This document shows positions 46,146 through 57,149 of a stretch of 64,000 bases of DNA, piece after piece. Position numbers and translations under genes: made by a program. The stretch is from Athripsodes cinereus (taxonomy: Eukaryota; Arthropoda; Insecta; Trichoptera; Leptoceridae). Location: positions 16,731,614 to 16,795,613 of the forward strand of contig OX388321.1 in assembly GCA_947579605.1 (NCBI GenBank), written 5' to 3'. The notes beneath the pieces are model-generated. The model worked only from the letters and a program-made list of their open reading frames with translations, was not told the DNA's origin and ran no database searches. Numbering within the stretch: position 1 is the stretch's first letter; every line of letters begins with the position of its first letter.

Positions 46146-47920
46146 ATATATATATATTTGTTATCTTTTTTTTTGGTCTTCAAGATTCGACAGCCTAGAT
46201 GCGCTTATATCTTAATACAGCGCCCCTATGATACTGACATCATATAGGAATATCTTGATTCAATGAGCTAAAAGATTTCCTAAATTTATAAGATTTGTTT
46301 CTACTCTATGTTTTGGGGTAGAACAGTTTAATTTGATTCGGATTTGCTACTACATATATTTCTTCATATTTTCTTTTATTGTTATTGGTTAAAACAATGA
46401 TCAAAGAATGTCTTCTATTGAGTGACACTTTGTATTTCGACATTTCTAACGCTTTGCCACCTTTATCACAATATTTGTATAGTGTGAAAAAGGATCTTCT
46501 GAGCCAATGAAATAGCGGTGCTTTTTAGACCAACTATAAACCTTTTTGTCTTTATTCAAATGATAGTGTTAACAATTACTTTATGCAGATTACAAGACAT
46601 TAAAAAGTTTTATTATATCTGTTAATGATATAATTCACCTTTTTGTTTATATTAATAAATTTAGTCATAAAACTTCATAAATATATTTCGAAAGCGCATA
46701 ACTATAAAAAAAGATACTGCTGATACAAAATGGTTTGTAAAATATCAATAGGTACCTATATCAAAATCAGTTTTAATTGGTAGTAGTATATTTCTATTTG
46801 GTGAACATTATTATATTTTATAACTTAACCAGACTTGCCATATTTCGCACAGTATTGCTAATTTGAATTGTACATATTTAATAATCAATTCGTGAGTTAC
46901 TTTATGAATTATTTGTCTCAACAATGCCTCACTACGTACAGTAAGTCGCCTTTTAATAATCCTGTAATTTTAAAAGTATGCATGCCTAAATATACGTTGT
47001 GCTTGTAAATTTCTTATGATCGCAGATTCCAATAGGACAATGAAATAAGAAAGATTTTCTTTATTATTATCAAAAAGTATATATATTAAAGTAACTAGTT
47101 GAAATATTTTAAAAGCGTGTTGATACGAATACATTCCATTTCCCTCCTCCAACAAATTGTTCCTAAATAAGTAGGCAGTAGGTAGTATTAGTACGCAGTA
47201 ATCACTTTACCCTTATAAATTTCCATAAGAACGAAAGAAATAAATTGCTTTCTCATGACCATTAGCAGGCATTACCGTTTGTTTTACAGACAACTTAAAA
47301 ACAAATTACCAAATATTACAATTTCTTCCGTAAAATTACATTGGGACGTAGTCGTAAAAAAATACTAGTAATCTTTTTAACACCAATTTATTATTGTTGG
47401 TAAGTATATATACATTGGGCGACAATTTCGTCGACAATGTCGTTTATCAACGGAGAAAATATGGATATTAATTGACACTCTCTTTCTCTCGCTTTCAAAT
47501 ATAATCAAACTTTACGGTATGGACGTAAATTTTAAATTAACACAAAATATTCGATCTTATATTGATCATCTTAATCGTTCAGAGATGTTGCTTTAGCTCC
47601 GTTCATTTAATTACTTTAATTAATGTTAGCTATAAATCGCCAGCGTTTTATGTTTTATCTAATTACATACCATTTAAGTATTGTTTTTTATTAAACGTTA
47701 AGTGCTTTATCTGTCGTTTTTACAAATATGATTGATAACAAAACGTGAAAGAAATAATATCAATGTACTATAACAATTATATGTATTGTAATTGTCTATT
47801 AATCTACTATATTATCTAATGATTTCCATAATGTAAAGCGATCATACGAATCAAACGATTATGTAGGTGTACAACTATATTTAAAATATCATATTCACAA
47901 ATTATCTCTCTCTTCAGTCG
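46146..47920. other. AT-rich DNA
   Basis: A weak trace of the MPNDSWPKRAL LINE (AATACAGCGCCCCTATGATA, near 46217) may be present. Otherwise nothing recognised. Confidence 0.4.
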
Positions 47921-47924
47921 TTTT

Positions 47925-48030
47925 CCCAATTTTGAAGATTTTGATCTCCAGATAGCCCCTCATGGACAACCATGCGCCATCATCTTCTGTTCTCGGCCGG
48001 GTACACCGCATCGCAAATTGACTGGGTCAA
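47925..48030 (-). pseudogene. LINE C-terminal remnant (SGDHxPxNW family)
   Basis: The minus strand reads DAVYPAENRR-stop-WRMVVHEGLSGDQNL then QNWEND-stop. One internal stop shows decay. Relatives at 49850-49965 and 14745-14815. Confidence 0.65.
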
Positions 48031-49110
48031 AGCTTGTGGAAAGTAAAAGACAATTTATAAAACAAAACAATAAAAATATTCATTTGACAATACCTTAAAT
48101 GAATATAACTATTTATCTACCTATGTTGGATCTGCCATCTGGAACAAAGAGTAAGGTAGATTAGTGTAGATTAACCGTTCAATAGGAGCTGAACACAATT
48201 GATCCAATTCTCGAGTACCTACTTACCTAACCTTCATCAGGTAGAATATAGAAATTACGTGGCGTTAATTCCAAATTAGGTTACACATTAAAACGAGACG
48301 AAATATTGCTATTATATATTCACTTAACTAATTATTTTGTTTATCTTTTTTCTTACAAAAAAATAATTAGTAGAAGAAATCTTTATATAACTCTACCAAT
48401 ATGTGCGTTTATATTCACAATATATTTGGGATAATCGAGAATTTTATTTAATGGTTTATTAAATAATTATCAAATGAGTATCTACCTGAACATGGTTCTC
48501 TCGGTTTGTGCTTTAAGAAAAGAGAAAGAAATTAGTACATATTTAATCTTGAATATGAACTGTGGTCTTTTGACAATCTAATGTACTAAATCTATTTTTA
48601 ATAGCCTCAGTCTTGAAGAAGAATAAGTTAATATATTTTATTGGTTATATGTTTAAAGACTCTTCTTTTATTTAATGCAAATGACATGCAATTACGAAAT
48701 TATTAATAAATATACAAGGTTGTTCTTTTGCAACTAAAAATCCTCATTTACTTCGAAAGTCTCAACTGCTTTAACATGTTGGTAATGTAAAATATGTTAT
48801 AGTTATTTTACGTAAAGATTGTTTATAATATCCTTGTTTGAAATTAGTTTCTCTTTGCATAAAGGATTTTAAACTCTTGAAAATTATAATATTAGAAAAC
48901 TTTTGTACAGTAGCTTCATGCATTTAGTTTTAGTATATGTGGGAGTTAAGTTGATATTAACATAATATTAAGTATTTGTATGCAGGTGCCTACATGTAGT
49001 ATATTTATACTTACTGCAGAGGATTTTAATAGTTGCAAGTTAATGAATACACAATTACACACAATATTTTCACCACATTTCAATACACACACTAGCGAAC
49101 AATTTTGCAC
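48031..49110. other. AT-rich DNA, nothing recognised
   Basis: No exon or repeat recognised. Confidence 0.4.
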
Positions 49111-49114
49111 TCCG

Positions 49115-49530
49115 CTCTTTTTTATTTAATCAAAGCAAAATCTTCACCTCATTTACACCAAATATTCCAGGAATTATTGTCATTATGACATCCAAACTCA
49201 CCGCAAAAATTCTTTTGCTATCTAAAAAGGCCTCTGATATTGACTCCCTGAACAAAACCTTTCCACAATTGACTGAACTGAATAAATTAAGGCAAAAGCA
49301 GAGGACCCCAAAAATTGAACACCCGGAATTCCTAAATTGTGAACTTGGATGGAAAAAAGGATTTGAATGTCTTGCTTGCGAAAAGTGTCTCTCCGTTTCC
49401 GCGTTCCGATAGAAGACTGGCAAAAAACGCTTCAGAAAAGATGGCTAAATGGAAAGAAACATCTATATCACACATTTAAGAGATGGCTCAGAAAGAAAAA
49501 GAACCTCATGGAAATATAATTTAATATTGA
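49115..49530 (+). other. Unidentified coding-like island, probably a dead gene or element
   Basis: More GC-rich than its flanks and open on both strands over 49185-49412. The + frame (MTSKLTAKILLLSKKA..., ..FLNCELGWKKGFECLACE) continues after its stop, in another frame, as EDWQKTLQKRWLNGKKHLYH and TFKRWLRKKKNLMEI-stop, so a frameshifted longer protein about 120 residues long is possible. A CxxCxxC-like cluster (ECLACEKC) is visible. The minus frame of 97 codons starts at a real ATG but lacks recognisable motifs. I recognise no family. Confidence 0.35.
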
Positions 49531-49845
49531 AAATTGTATTATATTTGGTTTTTCAATTCAATAACATCTATTTGACCAACAGTTTTTCTACATAGCTATT
49601 TTGAAAATTTTCGTATCACTGACTTCAATTACTTTCATCAATTGATCGTAAATAAATGATTAATCAGTCGTAACCATTATTAATATTATTACCGTGTCAT
49701 AGTTTCGCGAGCCTAATGTTTGGATTCGTTGATGTTAATTACTGGATTAATGACAATATATTGCGTGAATATGAGAATAATGACCAAAATTCATCGCTTG
49801 TTAAACTGTACAGCGATTCATTAAAATATCAGTCGCTCATTTATT
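49531..49845. other. AT-rich DNA, nothing recognised
   Basis: No exon or repeat recognised. Confidence 0.4.
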
Positions 49846-49849
49846 GCCC

Positions 49850-49965
49850 CTTCCCTCTTCATTCATTTCCCCAATTCTTGGGTTCGTGATCTCCGGACAG
49901 TCTTTCATGTTTTCCTCTTCTGTTCTCAATCAGGAGCACCACATTATAAATTGACGCATTCATAG
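49850..49965 (-). pseudogene. LINE C-terminal remnant (SGDHxPxNW family)
   Basis: The minus strand reads VVLLIENRRGKHERLSGDHE then PKNWGNE-stop. It pairs with the copies at 47925-48030 and 14745-14815, which share SGD(H/Q) and the QNW/KNW end. Confidence 0.7.
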
Positions 49966-50459
49966 TTAACTTGATCTAATCAGTCAAATGCATACCCGGC
50001 GTGATTCTGTCATGGATTTCGATACTCTCATCTCCACTTCGCGTTTGTTTCTCATTTGACTGTAATAACACAATTAAAGGAATTACTATAACTCGGCTAC
50101 ATTCACAGAACGTAGAACACATTATTTCTACTGACATTGTAACGATATTGTTATAGGATTCATATCCCGACTGAAGCAGTAACGACTTATTTACATAATC
50201 TGTTTTGACTGGAAACTGTATGTAGTGGTAGGAAGCTTGCGAAGATATTATTATTGGGTTTACTGGGTACGGAAATATGCAAAAGCAACGGCAACATCTA
50301 TAACGGCATAATCAATCAAACGGCATAGTCAACTTATATACCTTTCAGTCTATGTTTTATTTATTTACTTATTTAAGTCTTTTTTCGTGCACTGAAAATC
50401 CATAGTTGCACTGACAATTTACGAATGCTAATATTTATCTATACATAGCTGAATTAGTG

Positions 50460-50672
50460 GTCAGGTAAATTACGGTTGCAGATTTTTTTTAAAAAAAAGA
50501 TATATCTGGGTTTTTGTTATAAACCCAAATACAACCATATACCTACACCTTTCACAGTAAGCTACTAAAAGCTTGTGTCGTGACAGGGGAGTTTGCCGGC
50601 ACCTGGTATCGAAACACGGACCCCTTGTTCACGAGGCCGAGACTCTACCTCCAGGCTACCGACGAACTTTGC
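50460..50672 (-). mobile_element. tRNA-derived SINE, second family (SINE-B)
   Basis: Reading the minus strand: TAGCCTGGAGGTAGAGTC (A box-like), CTCGGCCTCGTGAACAAGGG, then GTGTTTCGATACCAGG (B box-like, close to GGTTCGANNCC). A 3' body follows with GGTATATGGTTGTATTTGGG and a run of T/A. The body differs from SINE-A, but the head architecture is the same. Polymerase III promoter decayed at one or two positions. Confidence 0.75.
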
Positions 50673-50881
50673 TAAGAACATTGAATTGGTGAAAATATAT
50701 GAAGAATTGTGTGAGTTTTATAGATGAACCTAACGTGTAAAAGAGAAAATGTAGGTCTTGTACGATCCTGGAAGAAGAAAACCGAAGACGAAACTATTTG
50801 CTGGAAGTTATGGAAAATATTTTCGCAGTACAGCATCTTTGAACACATGTTTTAAGTAAAAGGCGCTATTTTCATCCATCT

Positions 50882-51030
50882 ATTCCATCACAGCATATTC
50901 TTCAGGTTGATTATCCAGTGGACTAACTGCATATAATAAACATCGAACGTTCTCCCCGTAATAATAAAAATTAAACATTTATGCGTTGGTTACCTCATCG
51001 CTGTATTGAATGTATAAAATATTTTCTTGA
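50882..51030 (-). repeat. CATCACGG repeat, diverged
   Basis: TATTCCATCACAGCATATTC, GATTATCCAGTGGACTAACT, GCATATAATAAACATCGAAC and GGTTACCTCATCGCTGTATT are in family order. Confidence 0.7.
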
Positions 51031-51680
51031 GGGTTTTTTACGCATATTTGCCTCCTACAGTGTTCAAAAATGGGAGACCTTTCTGTGTCAAGAATTCTAC
51101 AAAATAATTATAAGTCTATATTTATATAATAAAAACGGCATAGAAAATACCCGCAGCTACTGTTCTAATGTAGAATTTATCACATGGAACACACACATAC
51201 TGAAACAACAACCACAATAATAATTTGACTGGTGCAACTACTACTACTCTACTACTCTTGTGTTTGCAAACAAAACAGTATTTCCATACAATGCGAGCAA
51301 ATCGCTAATTCATTTACACATTCTAACTCCATCTGCCTGCCACCTACCACAAACCTAATATGATTAGTACTAGCCTTAACCACAACTATGCTCGGAGAAA
51401 AATGGTCAAATTAACCAAAAGTCATCTCCCTAAAATGGGAAAAGAGTATAAGAGAGTGGAGAAAAAAGGTATTATTGAAAAATATTTGTAATATGTGAGA
51501 GTAATATTAGAAAGAAAATAATAAATCCTGTAATATTTCAGTATCGTGTAAAAGGAAATTATACGTAAAACAGCGTGTATAAAATATCCAACATCTAAAT
51601 TAACCGATGAAGTGTGTCGCATTATGCTGAAAGCTTTGAACTTTAATTAGCACATAGAAGAAACTTGCATATTTTTTCAT
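51031..51680. other. AT-rich DNA, nothing recognised
   Basis: No exon or repeat recognised. Confidence 0.4.
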
Positions 51681-51684
51681 ATGG

Positions 51685-51738
51685 TTTTGCGCTGCCTACC
51701 CCACTGGTAGGAAATAATGTGATGATATGCATGTTTGT
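51685..51738 (+). repeat. CATCACGG repeat, 3' end
   Basis: GCGCTGCCTACCCCACTGGT, AGGAAATAATGTGATGATAT. Confidence 0.65.
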
Positions 51739-51939
51739 TATATTTGGATACAAATATTTTTTACAGTTTTGACAACGTATTTATTTGGTTTTTTTTTTCA
51801 CAAGGCGCAGTTTCAGCTATGATCGGAGTAACAACATTTTAAATGATATACAAACTTAAGTAAGACCTGATATTTCAAGGTGAAACATATTTTTATGTCT
51901 AATTAAAATAGGATTATCTATTTAAAAAAAAACATTATG

Positions 51940-52210
51940 ACTATTACGACCGGTGTGGCGCGGAGGCTAACGCGCTTGCCTTTGAGTCACGAGGTCCCGG
52001 GTTCGATTCCCGGCCAGGGCAAAGAGAAGAACGAACTTTTTCAAATTGTCCTGGGTCTGGGTGTTACATGTGTATATGTTCAGTGCATTGTATATAATGT
52101 GTGTATCGTCGTGCTAGTACCCATAATACAAGATTCATATCTTTGTTTGGGACTAGCTCGGTCTGTGTGAATTGTCTACACATGTTTTGTTATGTTATAT
52201 GTTAATTAAT
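51940..52210 (+). mobile_element. tRNA-derived SINE (SINE-A), full-length reference copy
   Basis: The head reads GACCGGTGTGGCGCGGAGGC (A box TGGCGCGGAGG), then GCCTTTGAGTCACGAGGTCC and CGGGTTCGATTCCCGG, a perfect B box and T-arm hairpin. The body has GTGTGTATCGTCGTGCTAGT, ACCCATAATACAAGATTCAT and GGGACTAGCTCGG, and it ends near ATGTTAATTAATTG. With both internal polymerase III boxes intact this may be a young, possibly transcribed copy. A 78-codon open frame across it is incidental. Confidence 0.93.
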
Positions 52211-52870
52211 TGAAAAAACAAGAACGATAAATATTATGACTATAACATATTGATTTGCAAATAAAATAAGTTAGACAGTAGTAGGGTAGCAAAATTTACA
52301 CAATTACAAAACCAAGATTTTCAGGATAATTGACATGAATACCTTATCGTTAGATTGATGATGTTAAATGACTTTAAAATTAGGAACGTTAAGCTGTTTA
52401 TTGTAAACGAACACACAAATATACCTACGAATTAACTTAAATATTTACGTTTAGAATGTACAACTTACACGTGAAGGGTAGGAATAAATTAATTATATAT
52501 AACAAGACAATGGTTGGTAATAATGTTACTACTGTTTTGTTTTATCACTGTACATGTAAACCATCACATGAACTAATACTCTTATCGTATAAACATAGAA
52601 AGGTAACGAGATACTGAATTAGTAATTATCACTTAATGATTTTGATGAACTCTCTCTTACAATGTATATCTAATTATATGGTTCATCATTTGACATAATA
52701 TGTATGATACCATTATTATTTTGTTTGCCTTGTAGAGAACTGTTGTCTTTCGTATAATAGAAATATTTAATTCTTTTCTCCATCCGCGCCTCATTTCATG
52801 GATAAAATAATGTAATTGAACATGACGAAGATTATTCAAAAGCTTAATGGCCAATTCTGTTTTCTAAAGG
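52211..52870. other. AT-rich DNA, nothing recognised
   Basis: No exon or repeat recognised up to the edge of the inverted repeat. Confidence 0.4.
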
Positions 52871-53339
52871 AGTAGGGGCATTTCATTTCAAATCACCAAG
52901 AAAAAATGCAAAAAGTAACCCATCACTTCCAATTTTTATGATTTTTAATTTACAAGTTGCTATGACCAAGTTATGAAACCATGCCAAATTTTTTTGGTCT
53001 AGGTCAAATACTTTCCAAGTTATCGGGGTTCAAAGTTTACCGGCGAGGTCCGTTTTTGTCAACATCGACGTTGTGCCGCTGAAGAGAAAAAAAATCATAG
53101 CTCAGTTAATCCTTAATATTTTCGTGTCATATTTTTACCATTTATTCTGTGATATGTACTGATGATATAAAAAAATATTTTGATGTGATATGTTGTTTTG
53201 AAAAAAATTTAATAAATATTATTCGCAAATTTTGAGGTTAGAAAACATGACTTTTTCAAAGTTAAATATGAAAGAGAGGCAGTATGGTTACCAAATTGTA
53301 TTTTCTTTATAAGTGTACCTTAAAGATCAATCTAACAGG

Positions 53340-53645
53340 TTATGAAAGAAAATTTGTGGTTTTTTGCTTGCCTGAGCCGCAGTTTGCCTGTTTTACACCC
53401 TCACTTTTCAGTACAATACACATCATCGGAGATAGTGTAATTGGAGTCGTAAATCTATTTATGTCTACATAAAAAGCTACACTCGTTACATTTATTGGAT
53501 ATACACCATAACATAACTTTTTACAAATGATAAAACTTACAGATGTCCTCTCTGCGCCAATTATTGAGATATTTTCAGACATTTCAGATTCAAAACACGA
53601 AACTTGATTTACAATCAACAAAATCCCAAATTCTTGTTTTGACAC
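53340..53645 (-). pseudogene. Possible pogo/CENP-B-type (DDE) transposase remnant, left arm
   Basis: A frame of 101 codons that starts at a non-ATG codon. Its end, FYVDINRFTTPITLSP and then IVLKSEGVKQANCGSG and KTTN, resembles the 'NVDE(T/S)G..TVQKP.K....KG.KQVG..TS.ERG..VT' segment around the first catalytic Asp of DDE_1 transposases (pogo/Tigger/CENP-B). The Glu after Asp is Ile here. The similarity is by eye and partial. The upstream residues (ERTSVSF) could correspond to the 'PEATSLARA' block. No start codon and no rest of the enzyme seen. Mirrored at 55258-55563. Confidence 0.4.
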
Positions 53646-54035
53646 ACTGCCTGATACCTATATATTAAATAATTACTTATGTTGTGAAGATAGAGTAGCT
53701 TGGCAGCCTTATTTGAACCATGGACTTTCCACTCGAAGACCGAAATCTTTCCATCACGGAATGAGAATGGGTTGCCGATTCATTGAAGTGTGATGGATAA
53801 ATATTACTGCAATTGAGTTTTATAACTATGTGACTTCTACAAAACACTTAAAAGTATTAAAAAAATATATGTCCTTATGATGTACAGTACGAGTGTATTG
53901 TATATGAAATGTCGAAACTGTGTTAGACAATGAATCTTGTGCTGTGCCTTAATCAAATGTATTTGAGACATGATGCATACGAGATTCAACTTTTTTTAAG
54001 CTTTGAAATATTACCTTATTTTTTAGAACATGTAT

Positions 54036-54112
54036 GGACAATTGGCACGGGTCGAGCTAGTCCCAAATTAAGGTATGAATCTTGTATTATGGATACCTAC
54101 TAACTAAATGGT
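54036..54112 (-). mobile_element. SINE-A 3' fragment inside left palindrome arm
   Basis: CACGGGTCGAGCTAGTCCCA, AAGGTATGAATCTTGTATTA, TGGATACCTA. The reverse complement of the SINE-A tail. Its mirror image is at 54804-54880, so the SINE was present before the arms were duplicated or homogenised. Confidence 0.8.
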
Positions 54113-54220
54113 ACTAAGCAGTCAAGAAATAAATTTTCTTTAATAAAAGAAATTATAAATAGAAATAAAAGTGTTAAGGCTTATCTGAAAATATTTGCTT
54201 ATGGACGGATAAACATGTCC

Positions 54221-54686
54221 TCTGTGCATTGACATGTGAAATTTTTGCTTATTACGTGGGTCCTTAGTTTTCTGTAGAGATGCAGTAAACAAATAAATAG
54301 GTAACTGGTATGTCATCTAAACTTGTTATATTTCTATTTTGTTACAATATAATATAAAGGCTAAAAGCCGTTAAAAACAAATATTAAACAACAATTAATG
54401 TAGTTTTGGAAACAAAAGATACTATCATATAAAAATAATATTTCGTTATTCTACAAAATTTCTTCTGGGTCAATTTATATCAATGATTTTTTATTTACAA
54501 ATTGCTATGACCAAGTTATGAATCAAAACCATTTTTTTTTGATCTAGGTCAAATACTTTCAAAGTTACCTATTTATTTGTTGGGACAAGTTTTTATTTAC
54601 AAGTTGCTATGACCAAGTTATGAAACAACGCCAATTTTTTTTTTGATCTAGGTCAAATACTTTCCAAGTTACCTACTTTTTGGTTG
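54221..54686. repeat. Palindrome spacer with two direct copies of the arm-end motif
   Basis: Left end is a LINE-tail piece ending near AAACAAATAAATAGG (54300). The right half has two copies, 100 bases apart (about 54502-54575 and 54602-54675), of TTGCTATGACCAAGTTATGA followed by a T run and GATCTAGGTCAAATACTTTC. The same motif is at 52962-53033 (+) and, inverted, at about 55880-55955. Confidence 0.85.
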
Positions 54687-54803
54687 GGACATGTTTATCC
54701 ACAAGCAAATATTTTCAAATAAGCCTTAACACTTCTAATTCTATTTATAATTTCTTTTATTAAAGAAAATTTATTACTTGATTGCTTAGTATACTTAAGT
54801 TAG

Positions 54804-54880
54804 TAGGTATCCATAATACAAGATTCATACCTTAATTTGGGACTAGCTCGACCCGTGCCAATTGTCCATACATGTTCTAA
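54804..54880 (+). mobile_element. SINE-A 3' fragment inside right palindrome arm
   Basis: TATCCATAATACAAGATTCA, TACCTTAATTTGGGACTAGC and TCGACCCGTGCCAATTGTCC. Mirror image of 54036-54112. Confidence 0.8.
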
Positions 54881-55257
54881 AAAATAAGGTAATATTTCAA
54901 AGCTTAAAAAAAGTTGAATCTCGTATGCATCATGTCTCAAATACATTTCATTAAGGCACAGAACAAGATTCATTGTCTAACACAGTTTCGACATTTCATA
55001 TACAATACACTCGTACTGTACATCATAAGGACATATATTTTTTTAATACTTTTAAGTGTTTTGTAGAAGTCACATAGTTAAAAAACTCAATTGCAGTAAT
55101 ATTTATCCATCACACTTCAATGAATCGGCAACCCATTCTCATTCCGTGATGGAAAGATTTCGGACTTCGAGTGGAAAGTCCATGGTTCAAATATGGCTGC
55201 CAAGCTACTCTATCTTCATAACATAAGTAATTATTTAATATATAGGTATCAGGCAGT

Positions 55258-55563
55258 GTGTCAAAACAAGAATTTAGGTTTCTGTTGATTGTAAATCAAG
55301 TTTCGTGTTTTGAATCTGAAATGTATGAAAATATCTCAATAATTGGCGCAGAGAGGACATCTGTAAGTTTTATCATTTGTAAAAAGTTATGTTATGGTGT
55401 TAATCCAATAAATGTAACGAGTGTAGCTTTTTATGTAGACATAAATAGATTTACGACTCCAATTACACTATCTCCTAAGACGTGTATTGTACTGAAAAGT
55501 GAGGGTGTAAAACAGGCGAACTGCGGCTCAGGCAAGCAAAAAACCACAAATTTTCTTTCATAA
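55258..55563 (+). pseudogene. Possible pogo/CENP-B-type transposase remnant, right arm
   Basis: Mirror copy of 53340-53645 with the frame preserved. The predicted residues differ at about six of 101 positions (for example YGVYPIN here YGVNPIN, SPMMCIV here SPKTCIV). The first codon is GTG, not ATG. TTPITLSPKTCIVLKSEGVK fits the 'TT..P.K.....G.KQ' block of DDE_1 transposases slightly better than the left copy. That both arms keep the frame may reflect only recent duplication or gene conversion. Confidence 0.4.
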
Positions 55564-56390
55564 CCTGTTAGATTGATCTTTAAGGTACACTTATAAAGAA
55601 AAAACAATTTGGTAACCATACTGCCTCTCTTTCATATTTAACTTTGAAAAAGTCATGTTTTCTAACCTCAAAATTTGCTAATAATATTTATTAAAATTTT
55701 TTCAAAACAACATATCACATCAAAATATTTTTTTATATCATCAGTACATATCACAGAATAAATGGTAAAAATATGACACGAAAATATTAAGGATTAACTG
55801 AGCTATGATTTTTTTTCTCTTCAGCGGCACAACGTCGATGTTGACAAAAACGGACCTCGCCGGTAAACTTTGAACCCCGATAACTTGGAAAGTATTTGAC
55901 CTAGACCAAAAAAAATTGGCATGGTTTCATAACTTGGTCATAACAACTTGTAAATAAAAAATCATAAAAATCGCAAGTGATGGGTTACCTAGGCTTGGTG
56001 AAATGACGTGAAATACCCCAGTATGTATATTGCAGCTCGAATCCTTTATACTAAAATGTAAGTCAATTATTGTTTGAAATATACTTATTATTTTTAATTT
56101 ATTTTAGAGAAAATATTCGTATCAACTTCACATACAATACGCGTTATCACATATTTTTTTTTTTTATTTTTTTTTTTTATTCATCATTATTACAAAACAT
56201 TTGAAAATACACATGGACAGAAATAATACACACAATCACAAATCAAAGACAATGCATTATCCTACTCAACCCGCACTCACTATCCGACCCCTTGCTATAT
56301 AATACCAAGCCCACAAGTTTGTCATTTATTACAAAAGTTATACAAAAAATGAAAAAAAGAAAAACAACAAGACACCAATCCATTGTGCGA

Positions 56391-56513
56391 GAGGATCTCG
56401 TGGCACCAAAGAACTGCTTCTGATTAATAGTGTCATATGTGAACAAGTGAGACATAACAAGCGTAACATTTAACATAACATCAGAAGCAGTTCTTTGGTG
56501 CCACGAGATCCTC
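56391..56513. mobile_element. Foldback element, perfect 33-base arms
   Basis: 56391-56423 (GAGGATCTCGTGGCACCAAA...) and 56481-56513 are perfect reverse complements around a 57-base loop. No TSD seen. Short MITE or a hairpin from a local inversion. Confidence 0.85.
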
Positions 56514-56689
56514 ATATAACATTTCATACTTAAGCATAATATCTTTTTGTATTTTGTGTTGATTATCTCATAAAAATAATATCATTGAATTTTTAATCTA
56601 CCCGGTCCCGTGGCGTCTACTGTCAAGAATACGCCATCCTTTCTTTTCTGTTTGCTTAAGAGTGTCATGCAATAGGCAGGTATTTGTAA

Positions 56690-56870
56690 AACATCATATT
56701 TTAAGACATGAAATTAAACATATTCAGTTCACCGATGGCGTGTGCCACCTATCCTAAATGTCTTGAATTTCATTGGCACCTATAGAGCACGACAAATTAT
56801 TTCATGCTGTTGGTCCGCTGACTACCGCACTTGTGGGATATGCCGTAATGCGACGGATGGAATTTTTGAC
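56690..56870 (+). repeat. CATCACGG repeat
   Basis: AGTTCACCGATGGCGTGTGC, CATCCTAAATGTCTTGAATT-type middle, TTGGTCCGCTGACTACCGCA and CTTGTGGGATATGCCGTAAT. Tail lost. A frame LNVLNFIGT..SADYRTCGICR runs through it, matching LMFLLAQ/CGECRDG frames in the 3617 copy only loosely. Confidence 0.8.
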
Positions 56871-57014
56871 TTATATAATCTTCTTCTTCTCCTTGGTTTT
56901 CTTTTTCGACTTATAATAATGCTTACTTATAATTTTTGACTTATAATAATGCATACTAACAATTTTAAGTATTAATTGCATTTTTCAAAATATCTCCTGA
57001 CTGTTTCATCAACA

Positions 57015-57145
57015 TGTGAATAATAATAATAAACTTTATTGTGCAAAATATTTGTATAAAAATAATTATATCTCAAGGAATAAACGAAAAATTTTGTGCG
57101 ATGGGCGCGTTTATCGCAGGGACGCGATATCTTCCAACTAACCCA
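57015..57145 (-). repeat. LINE 3' tail (TTGGAAGA-ATCGC family)
   Basis: AATAATAATAAACTTTATTG at the tail, then TGGGCGCGTTTATCGCAGGG and ACGCGATATCTTCCAACTAA. Confidence 0.8.
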
Positions 57146-57149
57146 TGTG

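Larger units (their letters stand above)
52874..56020. repeat. 3.1-kb inverted repeat (palindrome), arms ~1.35 kb, spacer 466 bases
   Basis: The left arm (about 52874-54220) and the right arm (about 54687-56020) are reverse complements with only scattered differences. Matching pairs from outside inward: GGGGCATTTCA / TGAAATACCCC; AACCCATCACTT near both ends; CCGGCGAGGTCCGTTTTTGT at 53040 and its complement at 55845; the mirrored ORFs at 53340 and 55258; CAATTGGCACGGGTCGAGCT at 54037 and its complement at 54852; GATAAACATGTCC / GGACATGTTTATC at the inner edge. The spacer starts with a LINE-tail piece (CCTCTGTGCATTG) and contains two direct copies of a motif that also lies at each outer end. 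No target-site duplication was resolved. Confidence 0.95.

Noticed and set aside
51940..52010. Functional tRNA gene
   Set aside because: A and B boxes are present but the acceptor and anticodon stems do not close and the sequence continues into a SINE body shared with other copies.
51937..52170. 78-codon ORF
   Set aside because: Lies across the tRNA-derived SINE-A and is an incidental translation of it.
56243..56527. 94-codon minus-strand ORF
   Set aside because: Spans both arms and the loop of a foldback element; no coding signature.
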